Assembly (NCBI RefSeq): GCF_015207255.1
Contig: NZ_JADEXG010000044.1
Location: 1 to 46,311, forward strand
From: Vasconcelosia minhoensis LEGE 07310
GTDB taxonomy: Bacteria > Cyanobacteriota > Cyanobacteriia > Phormidesmidales > Phormidesmidaceae
Direction: 5' to 3'
DNA: 46,311 nt
Notes under the pieces: model-generated
The model's input: the letters and a program-made list of their open reading frames with translations, nothing else
What the model was told of the DNA's origin: nothing
The model's database searches: none
Program-made: the position numbers and the translations under genes
Shown here: positions 8,097 to 17,200 of the stretch, piece by piece
How positions within the stretch are numbered: position 1 is the first letter of the stretch
Layout of the letters: the number at the start of each line of letters is the position of its first letter

Positions 8097-8639
8097 TCAT
8101 TTTTTTGGATGGAGTCGATCAGATTGCCATTTTTCGGGATTTTTCTCGACATACTTACGCACGCGGGCTAAGGAATGTTCGCTACGAATAATGCTTTCAT
8201 GGTAGTTGCGCTGCCAGAATTTTTCACCTGCCATCTTTCGAATAAGATTGGCATGCTTTGTCGATTGATATTTGAAGTAAGCAACCACCTGACCTAACGT
8301 AGGTTTCTTCGCTTTAAAATCAGAAGTTTCGAGGTTGTGGTTCTTATCATCAGCAATAGGTTGATTTGAGATGATTACGATTCCGTGAAAGTGGTTAGGC
8401 ATGACTACTGCTGCATCCAAAGATACGCAGGGAAAATGATCAGGAATTTGCTGCCAAACGTTCTCCACAATGACCCCGTATTGACTCAATTCGAGAGACG
8501 CATGGTTGATCGTTCCGAGCAAACATTTTCTCTGTTGGGTGCAAATAGTGACGAAATATGCACCAGCCTGGCTGTAGTCATAATTATTTAATCGAATTGA
8601 ACGTCGATGATGGATAGCAGGATTATATTTCGTATCCAT
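8097..8639 (-). CDS. REP-associated Y1 (HUH) transposase, RAYT-like
   Basis: The product is about 180 residues from the ATG at 8639. It has the Y1 transposase signs: YFVTICTQQRKCLLG near the N-terminus, VVMPNHFHGIVII (HUH histidines in HFH), and WQRNYHESIIRSEHSLARVR carrying the candidate catalytic tyrosine. It ends in the YVEKNPEKW segment typical of REP-associated (RAYT) enzymes. These single-copy, usually immobile enzymes process REP palindromes. The open frame continues upstream to 8936, but that part is low-complexity translation of the palindromic repeat DNA, so I do not accept it as coding. The stop is followed at once by the DUF433 gene. Confidence 0.82.
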   Translation of the reverse strand: MDTKYNPAIHHRRSIRLNNYDYSQAGAYFVTICTQQRKCLLGTINHASLELSQYGVIVENVWQQIPDHFPCVSLDAAVVMPNHFHGIVIISNQPIADDKNHNLETSDFKAKKPTLGQVVAYFKYQSTKHANLIRKMAGEKFWQRNYHESIIRSEHSLARVRKYVEKNPEKWQSDRLHPKK

Positions 8640-8699
8640 AGGAAAAAGGTTTCCCTGCCCAGTAAAAGAAGTTGGCCATAGCAGGTCAATTATGCCCAC

Positions 8700-8893
8700 G
8701 CCCGCCCGGTTAACCACAGTAGGGGCGAAGTCTCCTCGCCCTGTGCAGGGAATTAGCAATGTGAAAACCATTTTGATGATTAGGTAGGAATACCGGATAG
8801 GGAAATATCGGCAGGGTTTGTGGGATGTTGCGCCGGGTGGGAAAAACCTGTGGGTGGTGTGGGATGTTACGCCGGGCGGGGAGACCCCGCCCC
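8700..8893. repeat. REP-like palindrome cluster upstream of the Y1 transposase
   Basis: The cluster lies in the cas3'/transposase gap (8640-8923). It holds a perfect stem GGGCGGGG-AGA-CCCCGCCC at 8874-8892 and a related imperfect hairpin at 8722-8741 (GGGGCGAAG with CTCGCCC). It also has a direct repeat, TGGGATGTTGCGCCGGGTGGG at 8821 and a near copy at 8860. The shared stem-AGA-stem design with 2676-2694 suggests one repeat family, plausibly the substrate of the adjacent transposase. Confidence 0.6.
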
Positions 8894-8923
8894 TATCTGA
8901 CGGGGAAATCCTGTTCCTGTTTG

Positions 8924-11095
8924 TTATGCAATCCATATTTCACCTTGGTCGCGCCTGAATCGGTGAGCCAGGGTGTCGATCAGCAGGGCTGACTGACCGA
9001 ATGCGACGGCATAGGGCGCATTTGCGTCGTGGATGCTGTTTTCATCACTGATCGGATAAATCTGAAAATGCATAGGCAGCTGTAATCTTAGCCGCACCTC
9101 CCGCACCGGCTTTCGCAGCACGTAGCAGACCATGGCCTGCTGCTGCAAGCATCGGTCAACCTGCCCAACCCAAGGGCTATCGGGCTGCCAGATTTTCAGC
9201 CCCGTCAGCACCTGTACCTTCCAGGCATCGGCGATGGGCTGGAGGTCGCCAGCATAGATGAATTTCCAGCTCAGCCGCTCGTCGCGATAGTCCCGCAGTT
9301 TCATAAAGCCTAGGCAGTGCTTGAAGCGCCCTTTGGCAATTGGCTGGCCTGCACGTTCAGCCGTTTCCTGAAGCGCATCCAGGAAACCTTTCCGGCTCCA
9401 CATCTCAATTTCCAGGTTGCTAAGGATTCCAGGCAGGTCATAGGTTTTGAAGCGATCGCACTCATTCGGTTCAGTCAGGTCATACAACCCACATTGAAAC
9501 GGGCTGGAGCCGCGAAAACTTCTAGCGTCTTCGGCAATCGGGTTGCCTTTTTTACCTGAGAGCTGCTGCCATTCGTTAGCCCAGCCTCTAACTCGCCCGG
9601 CCACCTGCCTAAGACTGGTGTCGAACACCTGTTCACAGCTGGCCTGGAAGCGTTGCAGAGACCCCGCGTACTGCTGCTGAATCTGGGGATGCCTCAGATC
9701 GAGCAGCAGCTTGAAGGACTGGACTGCGCCCCAGCGCCTGTAATAACCCTCAAAGTCATTAATCTGGCGGTATTTTTCGCGGATTAGGGTTTGGAAATGG
9801 ACGCGATCGCACACCTCCCCGTCAGCCAAAACCGCGTTCTCTCCCACAAACAGCCGCTCCACAAAAAAGTTGGGAACCAGCGCATAGGCCCTAAAGCCGT
9901 CGAAGCGAATATCCTGTCCATTTTTTGAGTAGCCCTCATGGCGGCCCAGCCGGCCCAGCCGCTGGATGAAATTACCGGCATCCGATGCTTCAAAAAGCAG
10001 GAAATTGATTTTGAAATCGACCCCCACATCGATCGTGCTGGTGCCAATCACCAGATCAGCCGCGAGGGATTCCGCCTTTTCCTGACTGCCGGATAGTCCC
10101 GTATTCTCTCGCACCGTCAGGCCATGCTGGGACAAGAGATTTCTCGCCAAAGGCATCAGGCGCTTTACCGCCGCAATCGAGTTGAGGATAGCCGCCCCCT
10201 TACTACCAGGATGTTCTCGAAACTGACTGAGAATGAGTTCGAGATTTTCCTTCAGCCAGGTTTCAGAAGCCTTTGCGGTAGGCTCCATGGGCACAAAGGT
10301 CAGGTTGATGGAATGGGCAACCTGCCGCCAGTGCGCCGCAGCTAAAGCATTGGCTTCTGCCTGCGTTTCTGGGAATAGGTATTTACCTTCCCCAACTGGG
10401 TCAATGACACGGCATCGGAAACCCGCCTTATCTAACTGCTGTAAAAACGCATCGCTGGGAGTAGCCGATAAAAACAAAAACTTTTTGTCTCGATTTGTTG
10501 CTCGGATCAGCAGCATCGTATTGAGAACACTGGCTACCTGAGGCGCAGCAAAGACATGGAATTCATCAAAGATAAATAGGCCGAAGTCTTTATCGATGTG
10601 ATTCCACAGCTTATCGGGCGTATCTAGCTTGCTTAAATAAGCGCCTCGGTGAAGATAGTGAAAAATGTCGGGGTTGGTGATGAGAACTTCGGACTGGCCT
10701 GAACGAGACGCGATCGCGCTTCCCTTCCTCAATCCCTCCTGTTGCGCATACACCTCCAGCTCTGGCCCGCTCAGACGGCTGACTCGAGGGGCACCGGCAG
10801 GCTGAAACTTTTCAATGTAGTTCTTGACCTGGGCTTCCTGGTCTCGGGCAAGGGCATTGGTGGGGTAGAGCGCGATCGCGTAGCCGCCTCCCTGCAACGT
10901 ATCTAAGTACGCTGCCAGGCTTTTCCCGTCTCCTGTCATTCCCGTATTGAAGACGACATCAATGTTGGGGTCTCGTAGGGCATTGAGCGTTTCAACCTGA
11001 TGCCAGGATAGCTGCCAGCCTTCAGGCAGCTTGATCCCCTCAGGGATTTTCTTCGCCGGGCAGGAGTAGACAGATTTAAGCCAAATTGAGCGCAT
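8924..11095 (-). CDS. cas3': Type I-D CRISPR-associated helicase Cas3'
   Basis: This is the superfamily-2 helicase/translocase recruited by the I-D effector. It lacks the HD domain, which in this subtype is on Cas10d. The 723-residue protein shows Walker A (TGMTGDGKS, residues 51-59), a DEFH Walker B box (177-180), SAT (210-212) and the motif VI segment QRLGRLGR (378-385). It is the first gene of the minus-strand operon and is divergent from the WYL regulator, with 93 nt between starts. The ATG at 11095 has GGAT about 12 nt upstream, a weak ribosome-binding site. All helicase motifs look intact. Confidence 0.9.
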   Translation of the reverse strand: MRSIWLKSVYSCPAKKIPEGIKLPEGWQLSWHQVETLNALRDPNIDVVFNTGMTGDGKSLAAYLDTLQGGGYAIALYPTNALARDQEAQVKNYIEKFQPAGAPRVSRLSGPELEVYAQQEGLRKGSAIASRSGQSEVLITNPDIFHYLHRGAYLSKLDTPDKLWNHIDKDFGLFIFDEFHVFAAPQVASVLNTMLLIRATNRDKKFLFLSATPSDAFLQQLDKAGFRCRVIDPVGEGKYLFPETQAEANALAAAHWRQVAHSINLTFVPMEPTAKASETWLKENLELILSQFREHPGSKGAAILNSIAAVKRLMPLARNLLSQHGLTVRENTGLSGSQEKAESLAADLVIGTSTIDVGVDFKINFLLFEASDAGNFIQRLGRLGRHEGYSKNGQDIRFDGFRAYALVPNFFVERLFVGENAVLADGEVCDRVHFQTLIREKYRQINDFEGYYRRWGAVQSFKLLLDLRHPQIQQQYAGSLQRFQASCEQVFDTSLRQVAGRVRGWANEWQQLSGKKGNPIAEDARSFRGSSPFQCGLYDLTEPNECDRFKTYDLPGILSNLEIEMWSRKGFLDALQETAERAGQPIAKGRFKHCLGFMKLRDYRDERLSWKFIYAGDLQPIADAWKVQVLTGLKIWQPDSPWVGQVDRCLQQQAMVCYVLRKPVREVRLRLQLPMHFQIYPISDENSIHDANAPYAVAFGQSALLIDTLAHRFRRDQGEIWIA

Positions 11096-11124
11096 AGAAT
11101 GAACGCATCCTGTTGCATAAGGCC

Positions 11125-11153
11125 ATCATGGCAGCCATACTAGAGAGCGTCAA
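11125..11153 (-). promoter_or_regulatory. Candidate promoter of the cas operon
   Basis: On the minus strand TTGACG is followed 17 nt later by CATGAT (matches of 5/6 and 4/6 to -35 and -10). It lies about 30 nt upstream of the cas3' ATG. This is a pattern match only. Confidence 0.35.
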
Positions 11154-11166
11154 GCATTGTAGCTAT

Positions 11167-11184
11167 AAAGTACACGTACACTTT
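11167..11184. promoter_or_regulatory. Candidate operator in the cas3'/WYL intergenic region
   Basis: The 18-bp AAAGTACACGTACACTTT contains a tandem GTACAC-GTACAC with AAAGT/ACTTT inverted ends. It overlaps TATAAA (11164-11169), the best -10 candidate for the WYL gene, and lies five nt before that gene's ATG. It would suit autoregulation and control of the divergent cas operon. Confidence 0.4.
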
Positions 11185-11188
11185 TGAA

Positions 11189-12058
11189 ATGTCCAATAGG
11201 CGTCCCTCCATTACCCTCTCTGTCAAAGCGCGCGAAAAGGCCCAGCTGGAGCAGCTGGCGCTGAAGTTCGGTCAGACCTGGGGCGACCGGCCTAATATTT
11301 CAAGACTGATTAAGGCGATCGCGAAAGGAAAGCTGCGCCTAGCGGCCAGTCACGACTGGGGCCGCGAGCTTATCGACGCCCTGAACCGAGCTAGAACTCT
11401 CTTGATCGATAGTGGACAAGTCGAGCGGGCTGTCGCGATCGCCAATCTCCTTTTAGAGCACAGTGAGCTTACCCTGCCGCTGCGCGGTGAGCTTGAGCAG
11501 TTCGTGGCGCAGCCCGTTGCCCCCTGGCGGTTGGAGGTTGAGCGCTATATCCGCAGTCAGCAGCCGTTTCAGCTGGCCTATCAGGACGCCGCTGGGCAGG
11601 TCTGGCGCTTTACTATTCGCTATGCTGAAATTGTTCACCACGAAGAGCGGCAGTATCTCGACTGCTGGTGCGATGAAACAGCAGGGAACCAGGACCTGCC
11701 TGAGCTGTGTCATAACTGGTGCCTTCGTCTCGACCGCATCGCTGAAGATGCGGCCATATCGTCAGTGGCGGGGCGGTGGCGGCAGTCGGGTCTGGACCAT
11801 ATTCCGGCGGAGTTGCTTTTTATGGGTCCATTAGCCTTTGCCTATCGCACCAAGTTAAATGCAGATATCGTCAATGAGTGGCACCCTAATAGGCCTCAGG
11901 TGCGCCGAGTCATTCGCCAAATCACCAGTGGTTTTTGGTTCTTCCGTGAAATATGCCGCTACGGCGAAGACTGCGAAATTATCTCGCCCGCAAGCGTTCG
12001 AATGCGGATGAAGCAAAAGGTTCAGGCTTTGACGGGGCTGTATCAGAGAGAACCCTGA
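11189..12058 (+). CDS. WYL-domain CRISPR-associated transcriptional regulator
   Basis: The 289-residue protein starts with a short basic segment resembling a ribbon-helix-helix or small helical DNA-binding region (PSITLSVKAREKAQLEQLAL and RPNISRLIKAIAKGKL). A WYL-type ligand-binding domain follows (LAYQDAAGQVWRFTIRYAEI, then YLDCWCD and LRLDRI). Cyanobacterial I-D loci commonly carry such a gene (TIGR03985-like). In Synechocystis the WYL protein Sll7009 next to the I-D locus has been reported as a negative regulator of crRNA from that locus. Divergent placement from cas3' supports the same role here. I see no Shine-Dalgarno before the ATG, so translation may be leaderless. Confidence 0.82.
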   Translation: MSNRRPSITLSVKAREKAQLEQLALKFGQTWGDRPNISRLIKAIAKGKLRLAASHDWGRELIDALNRARTLLIDSGQVERAVAIANLLLEHSELTLPLRGELEQFVAQPVAPWRLEVERYIRSQQPFQLAYQDAAGQVWRFTIRYAEIVHHEERQYLDCWCDETAGNQDLPELCHNWCLRLDRIAEDAAISSVAGRWRQSGLDHIPAELLFMGPLAFAYRTKLNADIVNEWHPNRPQVRRVIRQITSGFWFFREICRYGEDCEIISPASVRMRMKQKVQALTGLYQREP

Positions 12059-12161
12059 CAGCTGTTGTACTGCACCCCTGTTCATCAACGGATTTCTTGG
12101 CCGAAGTCGCTGTTATTACGGTGATGCTTTCTATTCCCATCGAGTAACCGACCCCCCTATC

Positions 12162-13970
12162 TCAGGCAAAAGGCGTCAGGGCCTGCACCTTTTGCAGCAG
12201 CAGCTGCGGGTCGAGGGGCTTGTGAATGGCATCGTCGAATTGTTCTGGGATGGCTGCTGAGATGGCTTCTGGGGCGAGCTGGGTCAGTACCAAAATTTTG
12301 AGGTCAGATGTCGTGAGATAGCGATCGCAGTCGGCCAGCGTCTGCCGGTCCTTGACCAGATCGAGGTCGGCAATCAGGACCTGGGGCTGAAGCAGGGTAA
12401 CCTGCTCAAACAAGCGAGAGCCTTCCAGCATCCAGATCACCTGATAGCCGGCTGCACTGAGGAGGCCGCTGACTAGCCGGGCCGTGCTGTCTTCATTTTC
12501 AACCAGCAAAATCCGCCCGGCAGACGGCGCGGACAGCTTTTCTCGATAGATGTCGCTATCTGCTGGGGGCCGAAACTCGGGAATTCGTACGGTGAATTCA
12601 GACCCCTGCCCCACCCGCGAACTGACCTGAATGGAGCCGCCGTGCAGCTCTACCAGCTGCTTAGTCAGCGCCAGCCCCAGGCCCGCCCCCGGGTACTGCC
12701 GCTGGAGGGATGACTCCAGCTGCTTAAACTGCTCAAACAGCAGCGTCTGCTGCGATTCGGGAATGCCGATGCCGGTATCCTTCAGCTGAAATACGGCGCA
12801 CTGGGGTTCGCGCCAGACGCTAAGCTGAGCCCGGCCGGCCGCCGGCGTGAACTTAATGGCATTGCTGAGCAGGTAGGACAGAATTTGCTGGAGTCGTCTG
12901 GGGTCAGCGGTAAACGGGTCCTGAGACGGTTCGATCCGCAGATCGAGACTGAGGCTGACCTGCTGCTGTTCAGCCTGTTCCTGAAACCGGCGGAGGCTGT
13001 TGCGGGCCAGCGCCGTCAGAGAAAACTCACTCATTTCCAAAACGGTGCGGCCCGACTCGATTCTCGCAACTTCTAAAACGTCGTTGATGCTGTCGAGCAG
13101 CTGCTCGCCGCTACGATTAATTGTTGTCAGGTAGCTGCGCTGTCGCGGGCTGAGTTCGCCAATCGGCCAGCGCAGCAGGGTGGCCGACATACCGATGATG
13201 CAGGTCAGCGGCGATCGCAGCTCGTGGCTCATAGTCGAGAGAAATTCGCCCTTGGCCAGGCTCGCCGCCTCAGCTGCCATCAGCGCATCACGCAGCGCTT
13301 GGGTCCGCTCAGTGACAGCGGTTTCGAGCGCTGTCGTCTGCTGCTGGAGCTGCTGTTGGAGCTGGGCTTGGGTCACCGCGATCGCCAGATGCGCTGCCAC
13401 CTGTTGTAAAAACGCGATCTCTCCGGACTGCCATTGCCGCTGCTGGCACTGATGCGCGATCAGTAATCCCCAGAGCTGTCCTTGAACCCACATAGGCGCA
13501 ATCAGCAGCGACTTCACCTCGGCTCGCTGCAAAAGTTTGCGCAAGCAGGCCTGCCGCCGGTAGGTCTGAGCAACATCGTCAACGGCCCTGGCCTGCCCAG
13601 AGCGATAGCGCTGCTCCAGCTGGGGCAAATTGGCACCACAGGCGGTTTCAGTCATCTGAAGCACGGAGGGAATCGCGTCAGTGGCTCTGACTTCGTAGGT
13701 AATCTGACCCGGGTCAGCCGCTTTTGCGGGGAGCGCAGCCATGACCTCAGCGGGTTCGTGCAGCTGCTCGGGGGGCTGCTGCTGGAGCGGTCCTTGAAGC
13801 TGATAGAGCACGAGCCGATCGGCAGCTAAAATCGACCTGACTTCCGTCACCGTCTTCTCGACTAGGGTTGGCAGAGCCAGGCCGCGATGAATCTGCGACA
13901 CAATCTGATGTAGCAGCTGGTGATAGAAGGGGGGCTGATGGGGAATGGAATCAAATGGCTGCATTACCAA
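12162..13970 (-). CDS. GAF-domain hybrid histidine kinase with C-terminal receiver
   Basis: The 602-residue protein reads GAF (about 20-205), a Gln-rich coiled coil (201-235), HisKA with the H-box MSHELRSPL (His249), HATPase_c with LSYLLSNAIKF, DTGIGIP and GAGLGLAL, and a receiver domain (about 485-600) with VLIADLDL and the HKPLD lysine. No membrane segment is seen, so it should be cytosolic. The GAF looks like the phytochrome/cyanobacteriochrome type (ending GQLWGLLIAHQC), with a cysteine at residue 142 in the usual bilin position but Leu instead of the following His. No response regulator gene is adjacent. It is convergent with the WYL gene and shares no operon. Confidence 0.88.
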   Translation of the reverse strand: MVMQPFDSIPHQPPFYHQLLHQIVSQIHRGLALPTLVEKTVTEVRSILAADRLVLYQLQGPLQQQPPEQLHEPAEVMAALPAKAADPGQITYEVRATDAIPSVLQMTETACGANLPQLEQRYRSGQARAVDDVAQTYRRQACLRKLLQRAEVKSLLIAPMWVQGQLWGLLIAHQCQQRQWQSGEIAFLQQVAAHLAIAVTQAQLQQQLQQQTTALETAVTERTQALRDALMAAEAASLAKGEFLSTMSHELRSPLTCIIGMSATLLRWPIGELSPRQRSYLTTINRSGEQLLDSINDVLEVARIESGRTVLEMSEFSLTALARNSLRRFQEQAEQQQVSLSLDLRIEPSQDPFTADPRRLQQILSYLLSNAIKFTPAAGRAQLSVWREPQCAVFQLKDTGIGIPESQQTLLFEQFKQLESSLQRQYPGAGLGLALTKQLVELHGGSIQVSSRVGQGSEFTVRIPEFRPPADSDIYREKLSAPSAGRILLVENEDSTARLVSGLLSAAGYQVIWMLEGSRLFEQVTLLQPQVLIADLDLVKDRQTLADCDRYLTTSDLKILVLTQLAPEAISAAIPEQFDDAIHKPLDPQLLLQKVQALTPFA

Positions 13971-14279
13971 AATGTCGAAAGCCGTTCAGACCTTCAGGAA
14001 GGTTGGATGCCTAGCGGAAGGCTGGATTGCACGTTAGGCCCCGTTCTGGGCTATGGTTTGAGCTAAAACCACCTAACTCGGGAATGAACCGGGTTAAAAT
14101 TCGCATTTTATTAAGTGTTTTTCCAGAGTCATCTGGAGACGATTGCAGAGAAGTTGCCACAGCTGAACATTCACCGCGGCTCGCTAAAGGTCGCTACAGC
14201 AGACGAGTCTATGGGATCATAGTAGCCCCTCCCCTGAGCCGTTTTCAGATAACCCAATAGTTCCTTTAGATTTCGCCCT
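13971..14279. other. Non-coding gap between the hybrid kinase and cobN
   Basis: These 309 bases separate two divergent genes and should contain both promoters. I see an AT-rich stretch at about 14093-14121 but no convincing -35/-10 pair. There is no convincing gene. A cobalamin riboswitch was looked for because cobN follows, and its core was not found. Confidence 0.5.
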
Positions 14280-17200
14280 ATGCACCGGATTGCCGCGACG
14301 CCCGGCGGCTGGAACAGCGCCACTGAAGGCGTCATCGTGATCCAGCAAAGCCCCGCCCCGATTGTTTTACTGACCGCCGCCGATACCGAGATTCAGGCGC
14401 TCAGCCGGGGTTTACCTGACCTGCCGCCCGACTTTAGCCCGGTGCGTGTCGTTAACCTGCTCCAGCTCCAGCAGCAGCTGACCATCGATGCCTACGCCGA
14501 AACGGTTTTAAGTCAGGCTCGGCTGATCATTTTGCGCATCTTAGGCGGCAGGGCCTATTGGCCCTACGGGCTGGAGGTAGCTAGGGCAACCGTGGCTGAA
14601 ACCGGCGCGGCGCTGGTGGTGCTGCCTGGCGATGAGCGGCCAGACCTGGATCTGATCAGCCATTCCACCCTGCCTCTGACAGCGGTGAATCAGCTCTGGT
14701 GCTACTTCAATGAGGGTGGCCCCGATAACTTGCGCCACGGGCTGATGTTTATCAGCGATCGCGCCCTCCACTCCCACTACGATCCCCCATCCCCACAGCC
14801 CGTTCCCCGGCTGGGACCCTACAGATCCGCCGCTCAGCCGCCGGCTACCGCTAAAGCTGCCATCCTGTTCTACCGGGCGCACTATCTAGCGGGCAATACC
14901 GCTGCAATTGACGCCCTTTGCGACGCCCTGGCCGAGCGGGGCATCACGCCCGTTCCCCTATTTGTGTCTTCCCTTAAAGATCCCGATATTCAGGCAGAGC
15001 TGATCGATTTGCTCAAGTCCGAAGCGGTCGAATGTCTGCTCAATACCACCAGCTTTGCGATCGCACAGCTGGACTCGGACGCCCCCGGCCTCTGGCAGAC
15101 CCTGGATTTGCCGGTCCTTCAGGTCATCCTCAGCGGCGGTCCGCTCGATCAGTGGCAGCGGCAGCCCCAGGGCCTCTCGCCTCGGGACATCGCCATGAAC
15201 GTGGCGCTGCCGGAAATTGACGGTCGGATTATTACCCGCGCCGTGTCCTTCAAAGCCCTAGCCCAGCAGCATCCGCAGCTGCAAACCGACGTCGTCACCT
15301 ACCAGCCGCAGCCCGACCGGGTTGCCTTTGTGGCTGAGCTAGCGGCCCGCTGGATTCGGCTAAAGCAGACGCCGCCGCGCGATCGCAAAATCGCCCTGAT
15401 TCTAGCCAACTATCCCAACCGCGACGGCCGGCTGGCCAACGGCGTCGGCCTGGATACGCCCGAGAGCTGCGTTCAAATTTTGGCAGCGCTGCGGCAGGCC
15501 GGCTATCGGCTGGATCCGCTACCGACCTCGGGTGACTGGCTAATTCGCTGGCTCACCCAGGGCCAGACCAACGACCCGGAAGGTTTTGGCCTGCGCCCGA
15601 CTCGGCAGCAGCTCGCGATCGCGGACTACCAGACCTATTTTGACACCCTGCCCGCCGCCGTCCAGCAGGGCATCAGCCAGCGCTGGGGCGCTCCGACCGA
15701 CTGGCAGGGGCTCGATCCGCGCCAGCTGGAATCAGCCGATCTGCCGATTCCCGGGATTCAGCTCGGCCATATTTTTGTCGGCATTCAGCCCAGCCGGGGC
15801 TATGATGCCGACCCCAGCCTCAGCTATCACGCGCCGGACCTGGAGCCAACGCCCGCCTATCTGGGCTTTTACCACTGGATTCGGACAGTCTTTCAGGCCG
15901 ACGCCATCGTCCATGTCGGTAAGCACGGCAATTTAGAATGGCTGCCGGGCAAGGGAATCGCCCTTTCCGAAAGCTGCTACCCGGAGGTGGCGCTGGGACC
16001 GATGCCCCATTTCTATCCCTTCATCGTCAACGATCCCGGCGAGGGCGCCCAGGCCAAGCGACGAGCCCAGGCCGTCATCCTCGACCATCTGACGCCGCCG
16101 CTCACCCGGGCCGAGCTTTACGGTCCGCTCCAGCAGCTCGAAAATTTAGTCGATGAATATTACGAAGCCCAGAGCCTGGACCCAACTCGGCTGCCGCTGA
16201 TTGGCGATCGCATCTGCCAGCTGCTTCAGGCGACTCAGCTCCAGCGGGACCTGAACCTGGAACCGCCCAGCCGCGAGCAGCTGACAGACTGGCTGCCCCA
16301 AATTGACGGCTATCTCTGCCAGCTGAAGGAAGCCCAAATCCGCGACGGGCTGCATATTTTTGGTCAATGTCCCAGCGGACGACAGCTGCGGGATTTAGCG
16401 GTCGCGATCGCGCGCGCCCCCAGCCGCACCCATGGCGGCCTCACCCGAGCCGTTGCCGCCGCCTGGCAGCTCGACCTCGACCCGCTGAACGCTGAACTCG
16501 GCCAGTCCTGGCCTGATAAATGGACCGATAAAATAAGTCCCAAACTGCAAAGCTGCCGCACCGTTGGCGACGTGGTCGAACAGCTGGAAGCGGAGGCCGC
16601 TCGCTGGGTAGAAGCCTTGCTCCAGAATCAGACTGAGGCGCTGCCGGATCCCCAGCCGCCGGTTCTGGACTGGATTGCCGCCTGCCTCCTACCCGCGCTG
16701 AAGCAAACTACGGACGAAATTGCTCACCTGCTGCGCGGTCTGAACGGCCAGTACGTACCCAGCGGTCCGGCGGGAGCACCGACCCGCAACCGGCCCGAGG
16801 TGCTGCCGACGGGACGAAATTTCTATTCGGTCGATATTCGCGCCATTCCTACCGAAAGTGCCTGGGACGTAGGCCGCCGGGCTGCCGAATTGCTGGTCGA
16901 GGACTATGTCCAAACCCAGGGCGACTATCCCCGTACGCTGGGCCTGTCGATGTGGGGCACCGCCGCCATGCGCACCGGCGGCGACGACCTGGCTGAGGCG
17001 CTGGCCCTGATTGGCGTTCGCCCGGTCTGGGATGGCCCCTCGCGGCGAGTGGTGGACTTTGAGATTCTGCCGCTGGCTGTCTTGGGCCGCCCCAGGGTAG
17101 ACGTGACGCTGAGAATCTCGGGCTTTTTTCGCGACGCCTTTCCCAACCTGATCGACCTGTTTGACCAGGCCGTGGCCGCCGTCGCCGCGCTGGATGAGCC

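Noticed and set aside
8640-8936. N-terminal extension of the Y1 transposase
   Set aside because: The extra residues are translation of palindromic and direct-repeat DNA and overlap the cas3' end; the family N-terminus fits the ATG at 8639.
14027-14260. 77-residue plus-strand frame before cobN
   Set aside because: No family resemblance and no ribosome-binding site; probably chance.
13971-14279. Possible cobalamin riboswitch before cobN
   Set aside because: AGTC-x-GGAGAC at about 14128 faintly resembles the B12 box, but the GCCACTG core and the other conserved helices are absent.
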